From Gemmatimonadota bacterium (GTDB lineage Bacteria; Gemmatimonadota; Gemmatimonadetes; Gemmatimonadales; GWC2-71-9): a stretch of DNA of 11,757 bases. Made by a program: the position numbers and the translations under genes. The stretch is taken from NCBI GenBank assembly GCA_003220955.1, contig QHTW01000112.1:1-11757 (forward strand), read 5' to 3'. Below, one piece after another: positions 1 to 9,659 of this stretch. How positions within the stretch are numbered: position 1 is the first letter of the stretch; the number at the start of each line of letters is the position of its first letter. The notes under the pieces are model-generated. The model was not told the origin of the DNA. It worked only from the letters and a program-made list of their open reading frames with translations, and ran no database searches.

Positions 1-1185
1 TTCCAACCCGTTGCCGGGTGTCAGCACTTCGGGGGCGGCGCGATCGACCGGCACGCGCCCGACATGACGTCGATCGATATCGAGCGAGTCGCTCCCGATG
101 TTCGCCGCGAACACGAGCCACTTGCCGTCGCTGCTGAGTGAAATGTGCTCAACCATGTACCGGCCTGGGGTCAACAGGAGCGCTTGTCCGCCGGTTGCTG
201 GAATCGAATACAGGTGGGGCCAACCATCCTGATAAGAAAGGAAAACAATGCGGTCGTTCGCACCCCACCCGAGGTTGGTCCCTCCGTCTGTGGTCGGCAC
301 CGAGCCGGCGAGCGTCTCGGGCGATTTCCAGAGTCGCTCGGCTACGCCGCTCGTTGCATCGGCGGTCCAGATCTCCCACGGATTGGGCCGCAGGGGGAGC
401 AAGGAATCTGGCGCACCGCCGGCGCCCGGCAGTCGCACGAACGCAATCCGTTTCCCATCAGGCGACCAGCGCGGCGACCGATCCCGCGCGAACGCCGGCC
501 CAAGCCAGGTGACCGGCATGCTGTCATTCGTGTACACGCCGATGAAGGCGTGATCGCCGCGGTTCGCGACAAACGCCAGCCGCGCACCGTCCGGCGACCA
601 GCGCGGGTCGCCAATTTCGCCGCGCACCGTGAACAGCTGTTTGGCTTGCGCGGATCCGTCGATCGGCGCGGTCCAGATCTGGCCGCCTTTGACGAACGCG
701 ACCACATCGCCGCGCGGTGAAACGACGGGCTCATCGCCGTCGGCAATGGCTTTCGCATCGCCGCCGTCGAACGCCACGCTGAGGATCTGGACCTTGGGCG
801 GCGTAGGATTCGAGCCGACGTTTACCGGGAGCGCGTCGTCCCAGTTCGACCCGTGATCGCCGCCACGAACGTAGACGACCCATCGTCCGTTGGCCGACAC
901 CGTGACGCTGCTCAGCTCCTGCCCGTCATCCCGGTCGTAGTGTGTGAGCTGGCGCGCCGAGAACGCGGGCCCTTCGGCGACGAAGATGTTGCGCCGGCCT
1001 TGCTCGTTGAACGCCCATGCGATGCGGCTGCCCGTTGCGGCGGCCGACAGCTCATTGGGGAATGGATACGAACGCACCTGATTCACGGTGAACGGCGCTG
1101 AACGGGAGGCAACCACCTGAGCGGCCGCCGCTGCCGATCCGACAACGCTGAGAGTGGTTACCGCCGCGATGATCGTGCTGCGCAT
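1..1185 (-). CDS. Secreted S9 (prolyl oligopeptidase/DPP-type) protein, N-terminal beta-propeller, partial
   Basis: This open frame of 395 codons starts at ATG 1185 and runs off the left edge with no stop, so the C-terminus is outside the window. Residues 1-22 are a signal peptide (hydrophobic, then an Ala-rich stretch ending AAAAAQ), so the product is exported. The rest is a WD40-like/TolB-like propeller. Blade motifs recur as VSANGRWVVYV (about 96-106), RWSPDGARLAFV (195-206), RWSPDGKRIAFV (239-250) and SSDGKWLVFA (351-360). The segment PWEIWTADATSG (269-280) is typical of the DPP-IV-like N-terminal region of S9 peptidases. In that family a C-terminal alpha/beta-hydrolase domain with a Ser-Asp-His triad cleaves short peptides; it would lie beyond the edge and is not seen. 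A propeller-only TolB-like protein is the main alternative. The start is fixed by a perfect AGGAGG 4 nt upstream. The gene follows lepA by 8 bp and is probably co-transcribed with it. Confidence 0.8.
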   Translation of the reverse strand, partial: MRSTIIAAVTTLSVVGSAAAAAQVVASRSAPFTVNQVRSYPFPNELSAAATGSRIAWAFNEQGRRNIFVAEGPAFSARQLTHYDRDDGQELSSVTVSANGRWVVYVRGGDHGSNWDDALPVNVGSNPTPPKVQILSVAFDGGDAKAIADGDEPVVSPRGDVVAFVKGGQIWTAPIDGSAQAKQLFTVRGEIGDPRWSPDGARLAFVANRGDHAFIGVYTNDSMPVTWLGPAFARDRSPRWSPDGKRIAFVRLPGAGGAPDSLLPLRPNPWEIWTADATSGVAERLWKSPETLAGSVPTTDGGTNLGWGANDRIVFLSYQDGWPHLYSIPATGGQALLLTPGRYMVEHISLSSDGKWLVFAANIGSDSLDIDRRHVGRVPVDRAAPEVLTPGNGLE

Positions 1186-1189
1186 GAGA

Positions 1190-1193
1190 CCTC

Positions 1194-1195
<2 letters not shown>
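1190..1195 (-). promoter_or_regulatory. Shine-Dalgarno site of the S9-type gene, overlapping the lepA stop
   Basis: On the minus strand this reads AGGAGG, a perfect anti-16S match, with a 4-nt spacer to the ATG at 1185. Its first two bases are the last two of the lepA TAG stop (1196-1194). Terminating LepA ribosomes would therefore cover the site, which suggests translational coupling. The strength of the site is seen in the sequence; the coupling is inferred. Confidence 0.7.
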
Positions 1196-2993
<1,798 letters not shown>

Positions 2994-3013
2994 CGCGCGG
3001 AAATATAGCCTCC
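2994..3013. promoter_or_regulatory. Very short divergent promoter region between lepA and rho
   Basis: Only 20 bp separate the two start codons. The interval holds an A/T-rich AAATATA core (3001-3007) in a GC-rich setting. On the minus strand it gives TATATT (3007-3002) 8 nt before the lepA ATG. On the plus strand it gives TATAGC (3004-3009) 4 nt before the rho ATG. -35-like elements would have to lie inside the opposite coding regions: TTGACG at 2985-2990 for rho and GTGACG at 3027-3022 for lepA. Their spacers (13 and 14 bp) are shorter than the 16-18 bp optimum. No Shine-Dalgarno precedes rho. A shared bidirectional promoter with nearly leaderless transcripts is an inference. Confidence 0.35.
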
Positions 3014-4051
3014 ATGCTCCCCGTCACCGGATGGTTTGATCCCTCGCCCAAAGGCGGCGCACTCCGTCTTGCGGCGAACAGTTATCTGCCTGCCAAGGGT
3101 GACCCGGCGGTGCGAATGCCGGGCCTCCGTCGCGGCGACCTGATCGTCCTCGAGAACGGTCGCGTGACGACGGTCAACGGACTCCCGGCGTCGCAGCTCG
3201 ACGGGCGTCCGGAGTTCGCGACGCTCGGTGCCGTGCATCCCAGCCGGCCGCTGACCCTCGAGACGCCACGCGCCTCGAGCCCACGGACCGCGGATATCCA
3301 GCGCGTTGTCGATCTCATCTGCCCGTTCGGCTTCGGGCAGCGTGCGCTCATCGTGTCGCCACCCAAAGCGGGGAAGACGATGATGCTCCAGGCGATTGCC
3401 GAAGCGGTGGCCGAGAATCATCCCACAGCGCTGTTGCTGGTCCTGCTCGTCGATGAGCGGCCCGAGGAGGTCACGGAGATGGTGGATTGGGGCAGGGGCG
3501 AGGTCGTCGCCTCGAGCTTCGACCTGCCGCACGAGCGCCACGTGGCCGCGGCGGAAATGGTGTTCGATCACGCCCGCCGGCAGGTGGAGCTCGGCCGTGA
3601 TGTCGTCATCGTGCTCGACTCCCTCACGCGGCTCGCGCGCTCCCACAACACCACGGGGCGGGGGAGTGGCCGCACGATGTCGGGCGGGCTCGACGCCAAT
3701 GCGTTGGCCAAGCCGAAGGCCTTGTTCGGCGCGGCGCGCGCCGTGCCTCAGGGTGGCTCGTTGACCGTGATTGCGACCGCGCTCGTCGAAACCGAAAGCC
3801 GGATGGACGACATCATCTTCGAGGAGTTCAAGGGAACGGGGAACGCCGAGCTGCGGCTATCGCGCGCGCTCGCCGACCGGCGGATCTATCCGGCGGTCGA
3901 CATCGCCGCGAGCGGGACTCGGCGCGAGGAGCTCCTCGCCGACGCCAAAACAATCGAAGCCAAGCAAAAACTCCGGCGGGGTTTGGTGGATCTCCCGCCG
4001 GAGCAAGCCATGCAGCGCGCTAAGACGAACGCCGAGTTGTTGAGCGTTTAG
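3014..4051 (+). CDS. rho: Short Rho-type transcription termination factor with degenerate primary RNA-binding site
   Basis: Rho is a hexameric RNA-dependent ATPase that ends transcription in the cytoplasm. The 345-residue product (E. coli Rho is 419) has the full motor: Walker A PPKAGKT (116-122), catalytic DERPEEVTE (147-155), Walker B VVIVLDS (197-203), Q-loop SGRTMSGG (218-225), R-loop KGTGN (273-277) and the arginine finger in SGTRREE (300-306). Residues 1-50 align with the OB-fold (GWFD, ALRL, SYL, LRRGD), but the GFGFLR motif that stacks on RNA is KGGALR here, and the E. coli Tyr80 position appears to be Val. The helical N-terminal subdomain is absent. No upstream start can restore it: the frame runs back only to a TGA at 2975 without ATG, GTG or TTG, and that stretch is lepA on the other strand. 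The last 32 bp overlap the convergent PepSY gene. A second, specialised Rho in addition to a canonical one elsewhere is likely. Confidence 0.88.
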   Translation: MLPVTGWFDPSPKGGALRLAANSYLPAKGDPAVRMPGLRRGDLIVLENGRVTTVNGLPASQLDGRPEFATLGAVHPSRPLTLETPRASSPRTADIQRVVDLICPFGFGQRALIVSPPKAGKTMMLQAIAEAVAENHPTALLLVLLVDERPEEVTEMVDWGRGEVVASSFDLPHERHVAAAEMVFDHARRQVELGRDVVIVLDSLTRLARSHNTTGRGSGRTMSGGLDANALAKPKALFGAARAVPQGGSLTVIATALVETESRMDDIIFEEFKGTGNAELRLSRALADRRIYPAVDIAASGTRREELLADAKTIEAKQKLRRGLVDLPPEQAMQRAKTNAELLSV

Positions 4052-4349
4052 TGCTCTCACGCCGCACGCCGATGACGTGGCCACTCGCGGCATTCACCTG
4101 GACGTCAGTCAAACCGGGCCGGCCTTTCCGTTGAACCTTGAACGTATACACCAGGCGGGTTTTCATCTTCGCGAGCGTAACGCCCTGGACGTCGCCCGGG
4201 ACGCGCTTCAGCGCGATCGCCCGGGCCGCGTCTTCGCTGATTTTCGCTTTGGCCACGAGGCTGTCAGGAACGTCGCGATCCTGAGCCGCGAGATTTCCGG
4301 CGGCGAGGGAGAACACCGCCGCCAGCAAGAGTGAGGTAAGCAGGCGCAT
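4020..4349 (-). CDS. Small secreted PepSY-domain protein
   Basis: The product is 109 residues. Residues 1-22 form a signal peptide (MRLLTSLLLAAVFSLAAG, then LAA before Q23), so it should be periplasmic. Residues about 34-97 match a single PepSY domain: a helix with ISEDAARAIALKRVPG (37-52), a strand with RLVYTFKVQ (65-73) and the closing strands TDVQVNAASGHVIGVRRE (81-98). PepSY domains are thought to bind or inhibit peptidases and often sit beside two-component systems; the biochemical role is mostly unproven. The C-terminus (ESTKRSTTRRSS) is a basic low-complexity tail and lies in the 32-bp overlap with the convergent rho 3' end. The ATG has a good AGGAG 8 nt upstream. The gene follows the RND pump by 59 bp on the same strand and is likely the last gene of that operon. 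It could modulate the kinase or help the pump; this is inference. Confidence 0.82.
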   Translation of the reverse strand: MRLLTSLLLAAVFSLAAGNLAAQDRDVPDSLVAKAKISEDAARAIALKRVPGDVQGVTLAKMKTRLVYTFKVQRKGRPGLTDVQVNAASGHVIGVRRESTKRSTTRRSS

Positions 4350-4357
4350 ATTTCAGG

Positions 4358-4362
4358 CTCCT
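4358..4362 (-). promoter_or_regulatory. Shine-Dalgarno site of the PepSY gene
   Basis: On the minus strand this reads AGGAG, 8 nt before the ATG at 4349. It lies within a small dyad TCAGG-AG-CCTGA (4364-4353). The 59-bp gap after the pump gene (4350-4408) otherwise holds no terminator-like hairpin with a U-tract, which supports co-transcription. Confidence 0.6.
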
Positions 4363-4408
4363 GAGAAGGTGGTCGTCGCTTGTTGAGACCATTCCATGGC
4401 CGGAGCCG

Positions 4409-7400
4409 TCACCGCAGCCGGAAGTCTGCACCCCGGATCGCGACCAGCAACGTGGGCACGGCAAATAGCGTGATGGGCGTCGAGAGGACCAAGCCGCCGA
4501 TGACGGCCAGCGCCAGCGGCCGCTGCAGCTCGCTGCCCGCGCCGATGCCCAGCGCGAGCGGCAGCAAGCCGAACAGCGTGCACAGCGTGGTCATGAGGAT
4601 GGGCCGGAGCCGAACCCGCGCCGCTTCCCGAATCGCCACTTCCAGCGGCACCCCCTCGCCCCGCATCCGCAGGCGCGTGAAGTCGAGCAGGATGATGCCG
4701 TTCTTGACGATCAGTCCGACGAGCAAGATCAGCCCCATGAATGAGGCGACGTTCAGCGCCGTTTTGGTGAGCAGCAACAGCACGAGCGCGCCGACGAACG
4801 AGACGGGGGCCACGAGCAGGACGACGAGCGGCTCGACGAACGACTCGAACTGAACGACCATCACCGCGCTGACGCTCACCGCCGCGAGCAAGAGCACGAG
4901 GAGCAGCGCCCGAAAGGCTTGCTGCTGGCTCTCGTACTGCCCACCGAGGACGAGCCGGATGCCCGACGGCGGCGGCCGCGCCGCCAGCACCCGGCGGACG
5001 TCCGTCATCACGCCCCCGAGCGAGCGCCCGCTGACGTCGGCCGTCATCGCGATCATCTGCTGTTGATTCTCGCGCTCGAGACTCATGCGCGCTTCAGCGG
5101 TCGTGAACGTCGCGAGACTGCCGAGCGGCGTGCTACCCGTAACGGGCAGGGCGCGCAGTCGCAGGGGATCGAAGCGCACCGAGTCCGGAGCGCGCACGCG
5201 GACCGCGACGGGTCGGTCCTCACTCCTGATCTCGCCCGCGTGCGTGCCGAGCAGCGCGCCGCTCACGACATCGCCGATCTCCTGCGGCGTTAGCCCGACG
5301 CGACCCGCCTCCGCCTGATTCACACGCATCAAGAGCTCGGGCGACGGCTCGCTCACGCCGTTGTACAGATCTTCGAGTCCCTCGATGCTGTCGAGCCCCG
5401 GCTCCAGCCGCCGGGCGTAGGCTTCCAGCGAGTCCAGCCGTTCCCCGAACAGTTTGATCTCGACCGGCTTCGCGTTGCCGGCCAGGTCGTTGATCACGTC
5501 CGACAGAATCTGTACGAACTCGATACGCATCCGCGGGACCGCGGCGGTGATTTCCTGGCGCACGTCGTCGATGACCGCAAAGATGTCGCGCGACCGACGA
5601 CTGGGTGGTTGCAGGCGCGCGACGATGTCGCCCGTGTTCTGCGCCGTCGCGAACAGCCCCAGCTCGGCGCCGGTGCGGCGGGACGTCGCTTCGATTTCTG
5701 GCGTCGCCGCGAGGATTCGCTCGGCGATGCCCACCTCCCGATCGGTCTCGTTCAGGGCGGTGCCACCCGGCGTGAAGTAGTCGAGCACGAAGGCCCCTTC
5801 GTCCATCTCGGGGAGAAAGCCGGTCTCGACGAGCCGCCACAGTCCGATGCCGACGACGACGAGTGCCACCGCCGCGATCACGATCCGGCGCGTATGCCGC
5901 AGCACCGATCTCAAAGCCCCCTCATAGCGGTCGCCCAGGGTATCCAGTGCCGCCTGCGCTCTCGCGAGCGGCCCGGCGCGTGTCGGCTCGACTTCATGAG
6001 CGGTCACGAACTGCTCGGCCAGCAGCGGGATGATCGTGAGGGCAAGGATCAACGAAACAAGCACGGCCACCGTCAGCGTGGTGGCCAGGGCGGCGAAGAA
6101 CTGGCCGACGACGCCCTGTAAGAGGCCGAGCGGCAGAAACACGACCACCGTCGTGAGCGTGGATGTCGTGACCGGCCAGATCAGCTCCTGCACCGCGCTT
6201 CGAATCGCCTGTTCGCGATCCCCCCCCCCCGTCAGGCGCAGGTGACGGGCGATGTTCTCCGTGATGACCACCGCGTCGTCGATGACCAGGCCGATCGCGA
6301 TGGCCATCGCACCCAGGGTCATCAGGTTGAAGGTCTGCCCGAGCATCCGCATGATGAACACCGTGATGGCGAGCGTCAGCGGGATAGAAGTGGCGCTGAT
6401 GGCGGTAATCCGGCCGTGCCGCAGAAACACGAGTAGGACCAGCACCGCCAGCGCGGCGCCGATGAGCATCGCGTCGCGCACGGAATGGACCGCGGCGCGA
6501 ACGAGCTCGGCTTGGTCATAGACCGGCTTGAGGTGAACGCCCGGGGGAAGCGTGGGGGCGATCGCGGCCATGATCCGCGCGACGCTGTCGGCGATGGCCA
6601 CGCTGTTGCCGCCCAGCTGGCGGGTGATGTTGACGAGCGCAGCCGGCCGGCCGTCGCCGGCGATGATCCGCACATGGTCTTCGGTCCCGACCTGGACGGT
6701 CGCCACATCCCGCACGTGCAATCCACCGCGCACGACCACGTCGCCGATGTCAGCGACGGCGTGCGCTTCCTGGTCCGTGACGATCAAATACTGCCGGTAG
6801 TCCTGGGCGACGCGGCCGACGGCCTGAACGGTGATGGCCCGCCGGATCGCGTCGGCGAGCTCGCCGTACGAGATGCCATGCGCGATGAGCCGGGCGGGAT
6901 CGGCGATCACCTCGATCTCGCGCACGTCCGAGCCCTGGACGTCGACTCGGCCCACGCCGGGTACGCGCGAGATCAACGGTTTGATCTCGTAGCGTGCGAG
7001 GTCGTACAGCGCCGCCGCGTCGCCACCCTCGACGTTGTAGGAGAGGATCGGAAACAGGGAGGGCGTCTGCTGCTCGATCTGGATGTCCAAGTCGCTCGGC
7101 AATGCCCCCTGGATCTGGTTCACGCGCGCGCGCACGAGTTGCAGCGCGCGATCCATGTCGGAGGCGGGAGTGAAGGTGACGGCGATCTCGGCCGCGCCGC
7201 GAATCGTGTGCGAGCGCACGCGGGTAACTCCGGGAACGATGCTGACCGCCTCCTCCAGCGGACGAGTGATGCTGAAGACGATCTGCCGAGCCCCCAGCGG
7301 GGACCCCTGGGCGACGATCGTGATGCGTGAAAACCGCAGCTCAGGATAGATGGCGGAGGGGAGCCGCAGCGCGGCCCAGATCCCGGCCGCACTGAGGATG

Positions 7401-7456
7401 CCGACGACGAGATAGACGAACCGCCGCTGGCGGCTGAGCAGCTCGAAGAGCGTCAC
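4409..7456 (-). CDS. RND efflux pump permease, proton-driven (HAE1-like)
   Basis: This 1015-residue inner-membrane protein has the RND layout: TM1 (about 13-33), a large periplasmic loop, TM2-TM6 (about 328-480), TM7 (525-540), a second periplasmic loop, and TM8-TM12 (about 850-1008). It exports small molecules using proton entry. The relay Asp pair is visible in TM4 (GLVIDDAVVITENI, D393-D394), with the TM10 Lys in GLIVKNG (K918). The DD pair favours the hydrophobe/amphiphile class over heavy-metal exporters. The loop FLPEMDEGAF (547-556) recalls metal-type CzcA/CusA proteins, so the substrate stays open. The start is GTG 7456, which overlaps the adaptor's TGA by 4 bp (GTGA), so translation is probably coupled. 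An 11-G run on the coding strand (6230-6220) encodes Thr-Gly-Gly-Gly-Asp (409-413), just after TM4. It works with the adaptor and channel genes upstream. Confidence 0.93.
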   Translation of the reverse strand: MTLFELLSRQRRFVYLVVGILSAAGIWAALRLPSAIYPELRFSRITIVAQGSPLGARQIVFSITRPLEEAVSIVPGVTRVRSHTIRGAAEIAVTFTPASDMDRALQLVRARVNQIQGALPSDLDIQIEQQTPSLFPILSYNVEGGDAAALYDLARYEIKPLISRVPGVGRVDVQGSDVREIEVIADPARLIAHGISYGELADAIRRAITVQAVGRVAQDYRQYLIVTDQEAHAVADIGDVVVRGGLHVRDVATVQVGTEDHVRIIAGDGRPAALVNITRQLGGNSVAIADSVARIMAAIAPTLPPGVHLKPVYDQAELVRAAVHSVRDAMLIGAALAVLVLLVFLRHGRITAISATSIPLTLAITVFIMRMLGQTFNLMTLGAMAIAIGLVIDDAVVITENIARHLRLTGGGDREQAIRSAVQELIWPVTTSTLTTVVVFLPLGLLQGVVGQFFAALATTLTVAVLVSLILALTIIPLLAEQFVTAHEVEPTRAGPLARAQAALDTLGDRYEGALRSVLRHTRRIVIAAVALVVVGIGLWRLVETGFLPEMDEGAFVLDYFTPGGTALNETDREVGIAERILAATPEIEATSRRTGAELGLFATAQNTGDIVARLQPPSRRSRDIFAVIDDVRQEITAAVPRMRIEFVQILSDVINDLAGNAKPVEIKLFGERLDSLEAYARRLEPGLDSIEGLEDLYNGVSEPSPELLMRVNQAEAGRVGLTPQEIGDVVSGALLGTHAGEIRSEDRPVAVRVRAPDSVRFDPLRLRALPVTGSTPLGSLATFTTAEARMSLERENQQQMIAMTADVSGRSLGGVMTDVRRVLAARPPPSGIRLVLGGQYESQQQAFRALLLVLLLAAVSVSAVMVVQFESFVEPLVVLLVAPVSFVGALVLLLLTKTALNVASFMGLILLVGLIVKNGIILLDFTRLRMRGEGVPLEVAIREAARVRLRPILMTTLCTLFGLLPLALGIGAGSELQRPLALAVIGGLVLSTPITLFAVPTLLVAIRGADFRLR
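6220..6230 (-). repeat. Homopolymer of 11 G in the pump coding strand
   Basis: The plus strand shows 11 consecutive C; the coding strand reads ACG GGG GGG GGG GAT. The frame is intact in this sequence. A gain or loss of one base would shift the frame at residue about 412 and remove the C-terminal 60 percent of the pump. The run is seen directly; any biological slippage is inference, and a sequencing length error (a multiple of three) is also possible. Confidence 0.9.
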
Positions 7457-8496
7457 GGATGGTCGAGCTGGACCTTTGCGCTGTCGGTCACCCCATAGGC
7501 GCCGGTCGTGACGACGCGCTCACCGGCGGCAAGCCCCTGCAGGATTTCAGCGCGCGCCTCGGAGCGACCGCCGACGACGACGGGGCGCGCGCGCGCGATG
7601 CCGGCCGAGTCCACGACGAACACACGGAATCCCTCGCCCTCGGGGACGAGCGCCTCGACCGGCACGGTGATGGCTCCCGGGTGGACCCCGGTTACGATGC
7701 GCCCGAACACCGATTCGCCGATTCGCAGCACGCGCGTGGCCCGACCGACCCGTGCGCGGACCGCGACGGCCCGTGATGCCGAGTCCACGGCGACCGCCAC
7801 GCTGACAACGGTTGCCGTGCCAAGGCGTTCCGTTCGGGAGCCCTCGCCGGCGCTCAAGGAGAGTGTGTCGCCCGCGTGAATCCCTCCCGCCTCTCCGGGC
7901 GAAACATTGAAGAGGATATCGAGAGCCGCGGGGTCGGCCACCTCGACGACCGCTTGGCTCTGATCGACCGAGGCGCCGAGCACGGCCGTCATGCGTGTCA
8001 CGATACCGCCCAGCGGCGCCCGCAAGGTCGCGAGCTCCCGCGCGCGCCTGGTGGTGACCTCAGCCGACCGCGCCGCGGCGAGATCGGCGCCTGCCTGGTC
8101 GGCTTCTTTTTGCGAAAGGATGCCCGCCTGGGCGAGCCGAGCGGCCCGCGCGAAGTTGCGCTCCGCGTTCGCCAGCGTGGCAGCGGCGCTCTGCGCCGCC
8201 GCCTCGAACGGCGCACGCTCGAACTCGACCAGCGAGTCCCCCTTCGCCACTCGCTGGCCCGCGACGACAAAGATGCCGGCCACACGCGTCGGGCCGGGCG
8301 GCGCGAGGGCCGCATAGCGACCCGGTCGAGCACTCACCATCCCGATGGCGCTCACGGTCTGCTGAAACGGTTCGCGGGCGGCGAGCGCAGTCCCGACGCC
8401 GACGAGTCCCGCCGCTTCGTTGGCCTGTTTCGCCTCGCTCCTGCAGCTCAGCGCGAGAAGGGCGAGCGCCGCTAGCGACATCCACGGACGTGTCAT
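7453..8496 (-). CDS. RND periplasmic adaptor (membrane fusion protein), lipoprotein
   Basis: The 347-residue product links the inner-membrane pump to the outer-membrane channel. Residues 1-18 are a lipoprotein signal (MTRP, hydrophobic stretch, LLALSC), with Cys18 as the lipid-attachment residue. The family layout is visible: first half of the lipoyl domain (about 60-93, GIFVVAGQRVAKGDSLVEFE), an alpha-hairpin (about 95-153, coiled and Ala-rich), second lipoyl half (ATLRAPLGGIVTRM, 156-169), beta-barrel (about 185-268) and membrane-proximal part (275-345, ITVPVEALVPEGEG). I chose ATG 8496 over the in-frame ATG 8523 because it places the lipobox correctly and gives an ATGA overlap with the stop of the channel gene. 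The stop overlaps the pump's GTG. There is no His- or Met-rich metal-binding tail. Confidence 0.9.
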   Translation of the reverse strand: MTRPWMSLAALALLALSCRSEAKQANEAAGLVGVGTALAAREPFQQTVSAIGMVSARPGRYAALAPPGPTRVAGIFVVAGQRVAKGDSLVEFERAPFEAAAQSAAATLANAERNFARAARLAQAGILSQKEADQAGADLAAARSAEVTTRRARELATLRAPLGGIVTRMTAVLGASVDQSQAVVEVADPAALDILFNVSPGEAGGIHAGDTLSLSAGEGSRTERLGTATVVSVAVAVDSASRAVAVRARVGRATRVLRIGESVFGRIVTGVHPGAITVPVEALVPEGEGFRVFVVDSAGIARARPVVVGGRSEARAEILQGLAAGERVVTTGAYGVTDSAKVQLDHP

Positions 8497-9653
8497 GGCT
8501 GACCTGATGTTGCCGTAAGCCAACGCAGCGTGCGCAGCGCGGCGTCGGCGGCGCCGAGATCGTCGATGTAGCGCGCGAGAATTTCGCGCGCGTTCCGTTG
8601 TGCTTCGAGCACGTTGGCCAGGGCGACTGCGCCTTCACCGTAGGCCTGCAACGACATGGCGGCGATGCGATTGGCGCTGGCGACGAGCTGCGAAGAGCGC
8701 CGCACGCGATCACCCGCCGCCACCAGCTCTCGGCGCGCGCGCGCCACCGCGGCGTTGGTCTCGCGGCGCGTCAGATCCAGCTCCACACGCGCACGGTCCC
8801 GCTCCGCCATTGCGCGGGTCACTTCGCCGCCGCTCCAGTTGAACAGCGGAAAGGGAAGCGAGAATCCGATCACCGGGAGCACTTGGTTGGGGTTCGGGCT
8901 CGTCGGATCTCCCTTGTCGAAACCGAACTCGAAGCTTGGCGCGAAACGGCTGGCGCGGGTGAACGTCAGCGAACGTTCGGCGGAGCGCAAGCGCGCCGTC
9001 GCCGCCGCAACCGGCAGATACTCACCGGGTGGGGGGCTCACCGGCAATGCCGCGGTGTCTTTCGCCGCCGCGAGCGAATCGGCGAGCGCGATCGCGGTAC
9101 TGTCGCCGCTCAGTCCCATCTGTAGCTGCACGGAGAGCAGCGTCCCCAGCGCGGTCAGCGAGTCATCGATGGCGATATTCTGCAGCTGGCCCGCATTCAC
9201 AGCCGCGAGCCGCACGTCCAGCTCGCTCACGTCGCCGACGTCGCGGCGCAGCTGCGCGATTTTGAGCAGGCTGTCGGCATCGTCCGCCGTGCGGCGCGAC
9301 AGTCGGGCGTGCATGCCTGCGGCCAGTGCGCCGAACAGAATCGCCGCGCGGTCAAACGCGAATTGATAGCGGGCGGCGTCGCGAGCGGCCTCCGCCGCTC
9401 CGATGCGCGGCGCCCGCAGCCACGGCAGGTCCAGTGGCAGATCGCCGATCGCGTGGTAGTTGGGGGTGTCTTTGCTATAACTGCCTGACACCGTGGGATT
9501 GGGAAACGCCCGGGCGGTTCGCACCGCCCCCAGCGCCGCGGTGGTATCCGCGCGACCCAGCGCCACGCGCGCGCCACGCGTAAGCGCGGCGGCAGCGGCA
9601 TCGGCGCGCGTCACGGGCTGTTGAACGAGCAATGCCAGTAGCAACCGCAGCAT
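8493..9653 (-). CDS. TolC-like outer-membrane efflux channel protein
   Basis: The 386-residue product belongs to the outer-membrane efflux family, which forms trimeric barrel-plus-coiled-coil tunnels through the outer membrane. A short hydrophobic leader (MLRLLLALLVQQP, about 1-19, ending ADA) replaces a lipobox. Two internal repeats of the family are visible. The first is FPNPTVSGSYS (50-60), followed by long helices (about 85-180). The second is GFSLPFPLFNWSGGEV (263-278), followed by helices with the end-of-helix signature YGEGAVALANVLEAQRNARE (338-357). It is somewhat short for the family (usually 400-490). The start ATG 9653 has no Shine-Dalgarno, but a -10-like TAGTTT ends 6 nt before it, so the transcript could be leaderless. 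The gene lies 34 bp after the kinase and overlaps the adaptor start by 4 bp (ATGA). Confidence 0.88.
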   Translation of the reverse strand: MLRLLLALLVQQPVTRADAAAAALTRGARVALGRADTTAALGAVRTARAFPNPTVSGSYSKDTPNYHAIGDLPLDLPWLRAPRIGAAEAARDAARYQFAFDRAAILFGALAAGMHARLSRRTADDADSLLKIAQLRRDVGDVSELDVRLAAVNAGQLQNIAIDDSLTALGTLLSVQLQMGLSGDSTAIALADSLAAAKDTAALPVSPPPGEYLPVAAATARLRSAERSLTFTRASRFAPSFEFGFDKGDPTSPNPNQVLPVIGFSLPFPLFNWSGGEVTRAMAERDRARVELDLTRRETNAAVARARRELVAAGDRVRRSSQLVASANRIAAMSLQAYGEGAVALANVLEAQRNAREILARYIDDLGAADAALRTLRWLTATSGQP

Positions 9654-9659
9654 GGCGGG

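Noticed and set aside
145..720. Plus-strand open frame of 191 codons opposite the S9-type gene, and neighbours
   Set aside because: The minus strand reads as one unbroken 395-codon frame with a signal peptide and repeated propeller motifs; the plus frames are Arg/Pro-rich shadows typical of GC-rich DNA.
4353..4397. 14-codon frame (MEWSQQATTTFSGA) just before the PepSY gene as a leader peptide
   Set aside because: It has no ribosome site and no attenuator-like hairpins; it is likely chance.
6485..7330. 281-codon plus-strand frame opposite the pump gene
   Set aside because: It is a Asp/Arg-rich antisense shadow of the RND frame, which matches the family end to end.
8497..8523. Upstream ATG for the adaptor
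   Set aside because: It puts nine extra residues before the lipoprotein signal; ATG 8496 gives an ATGA overlap and a normal signal length.
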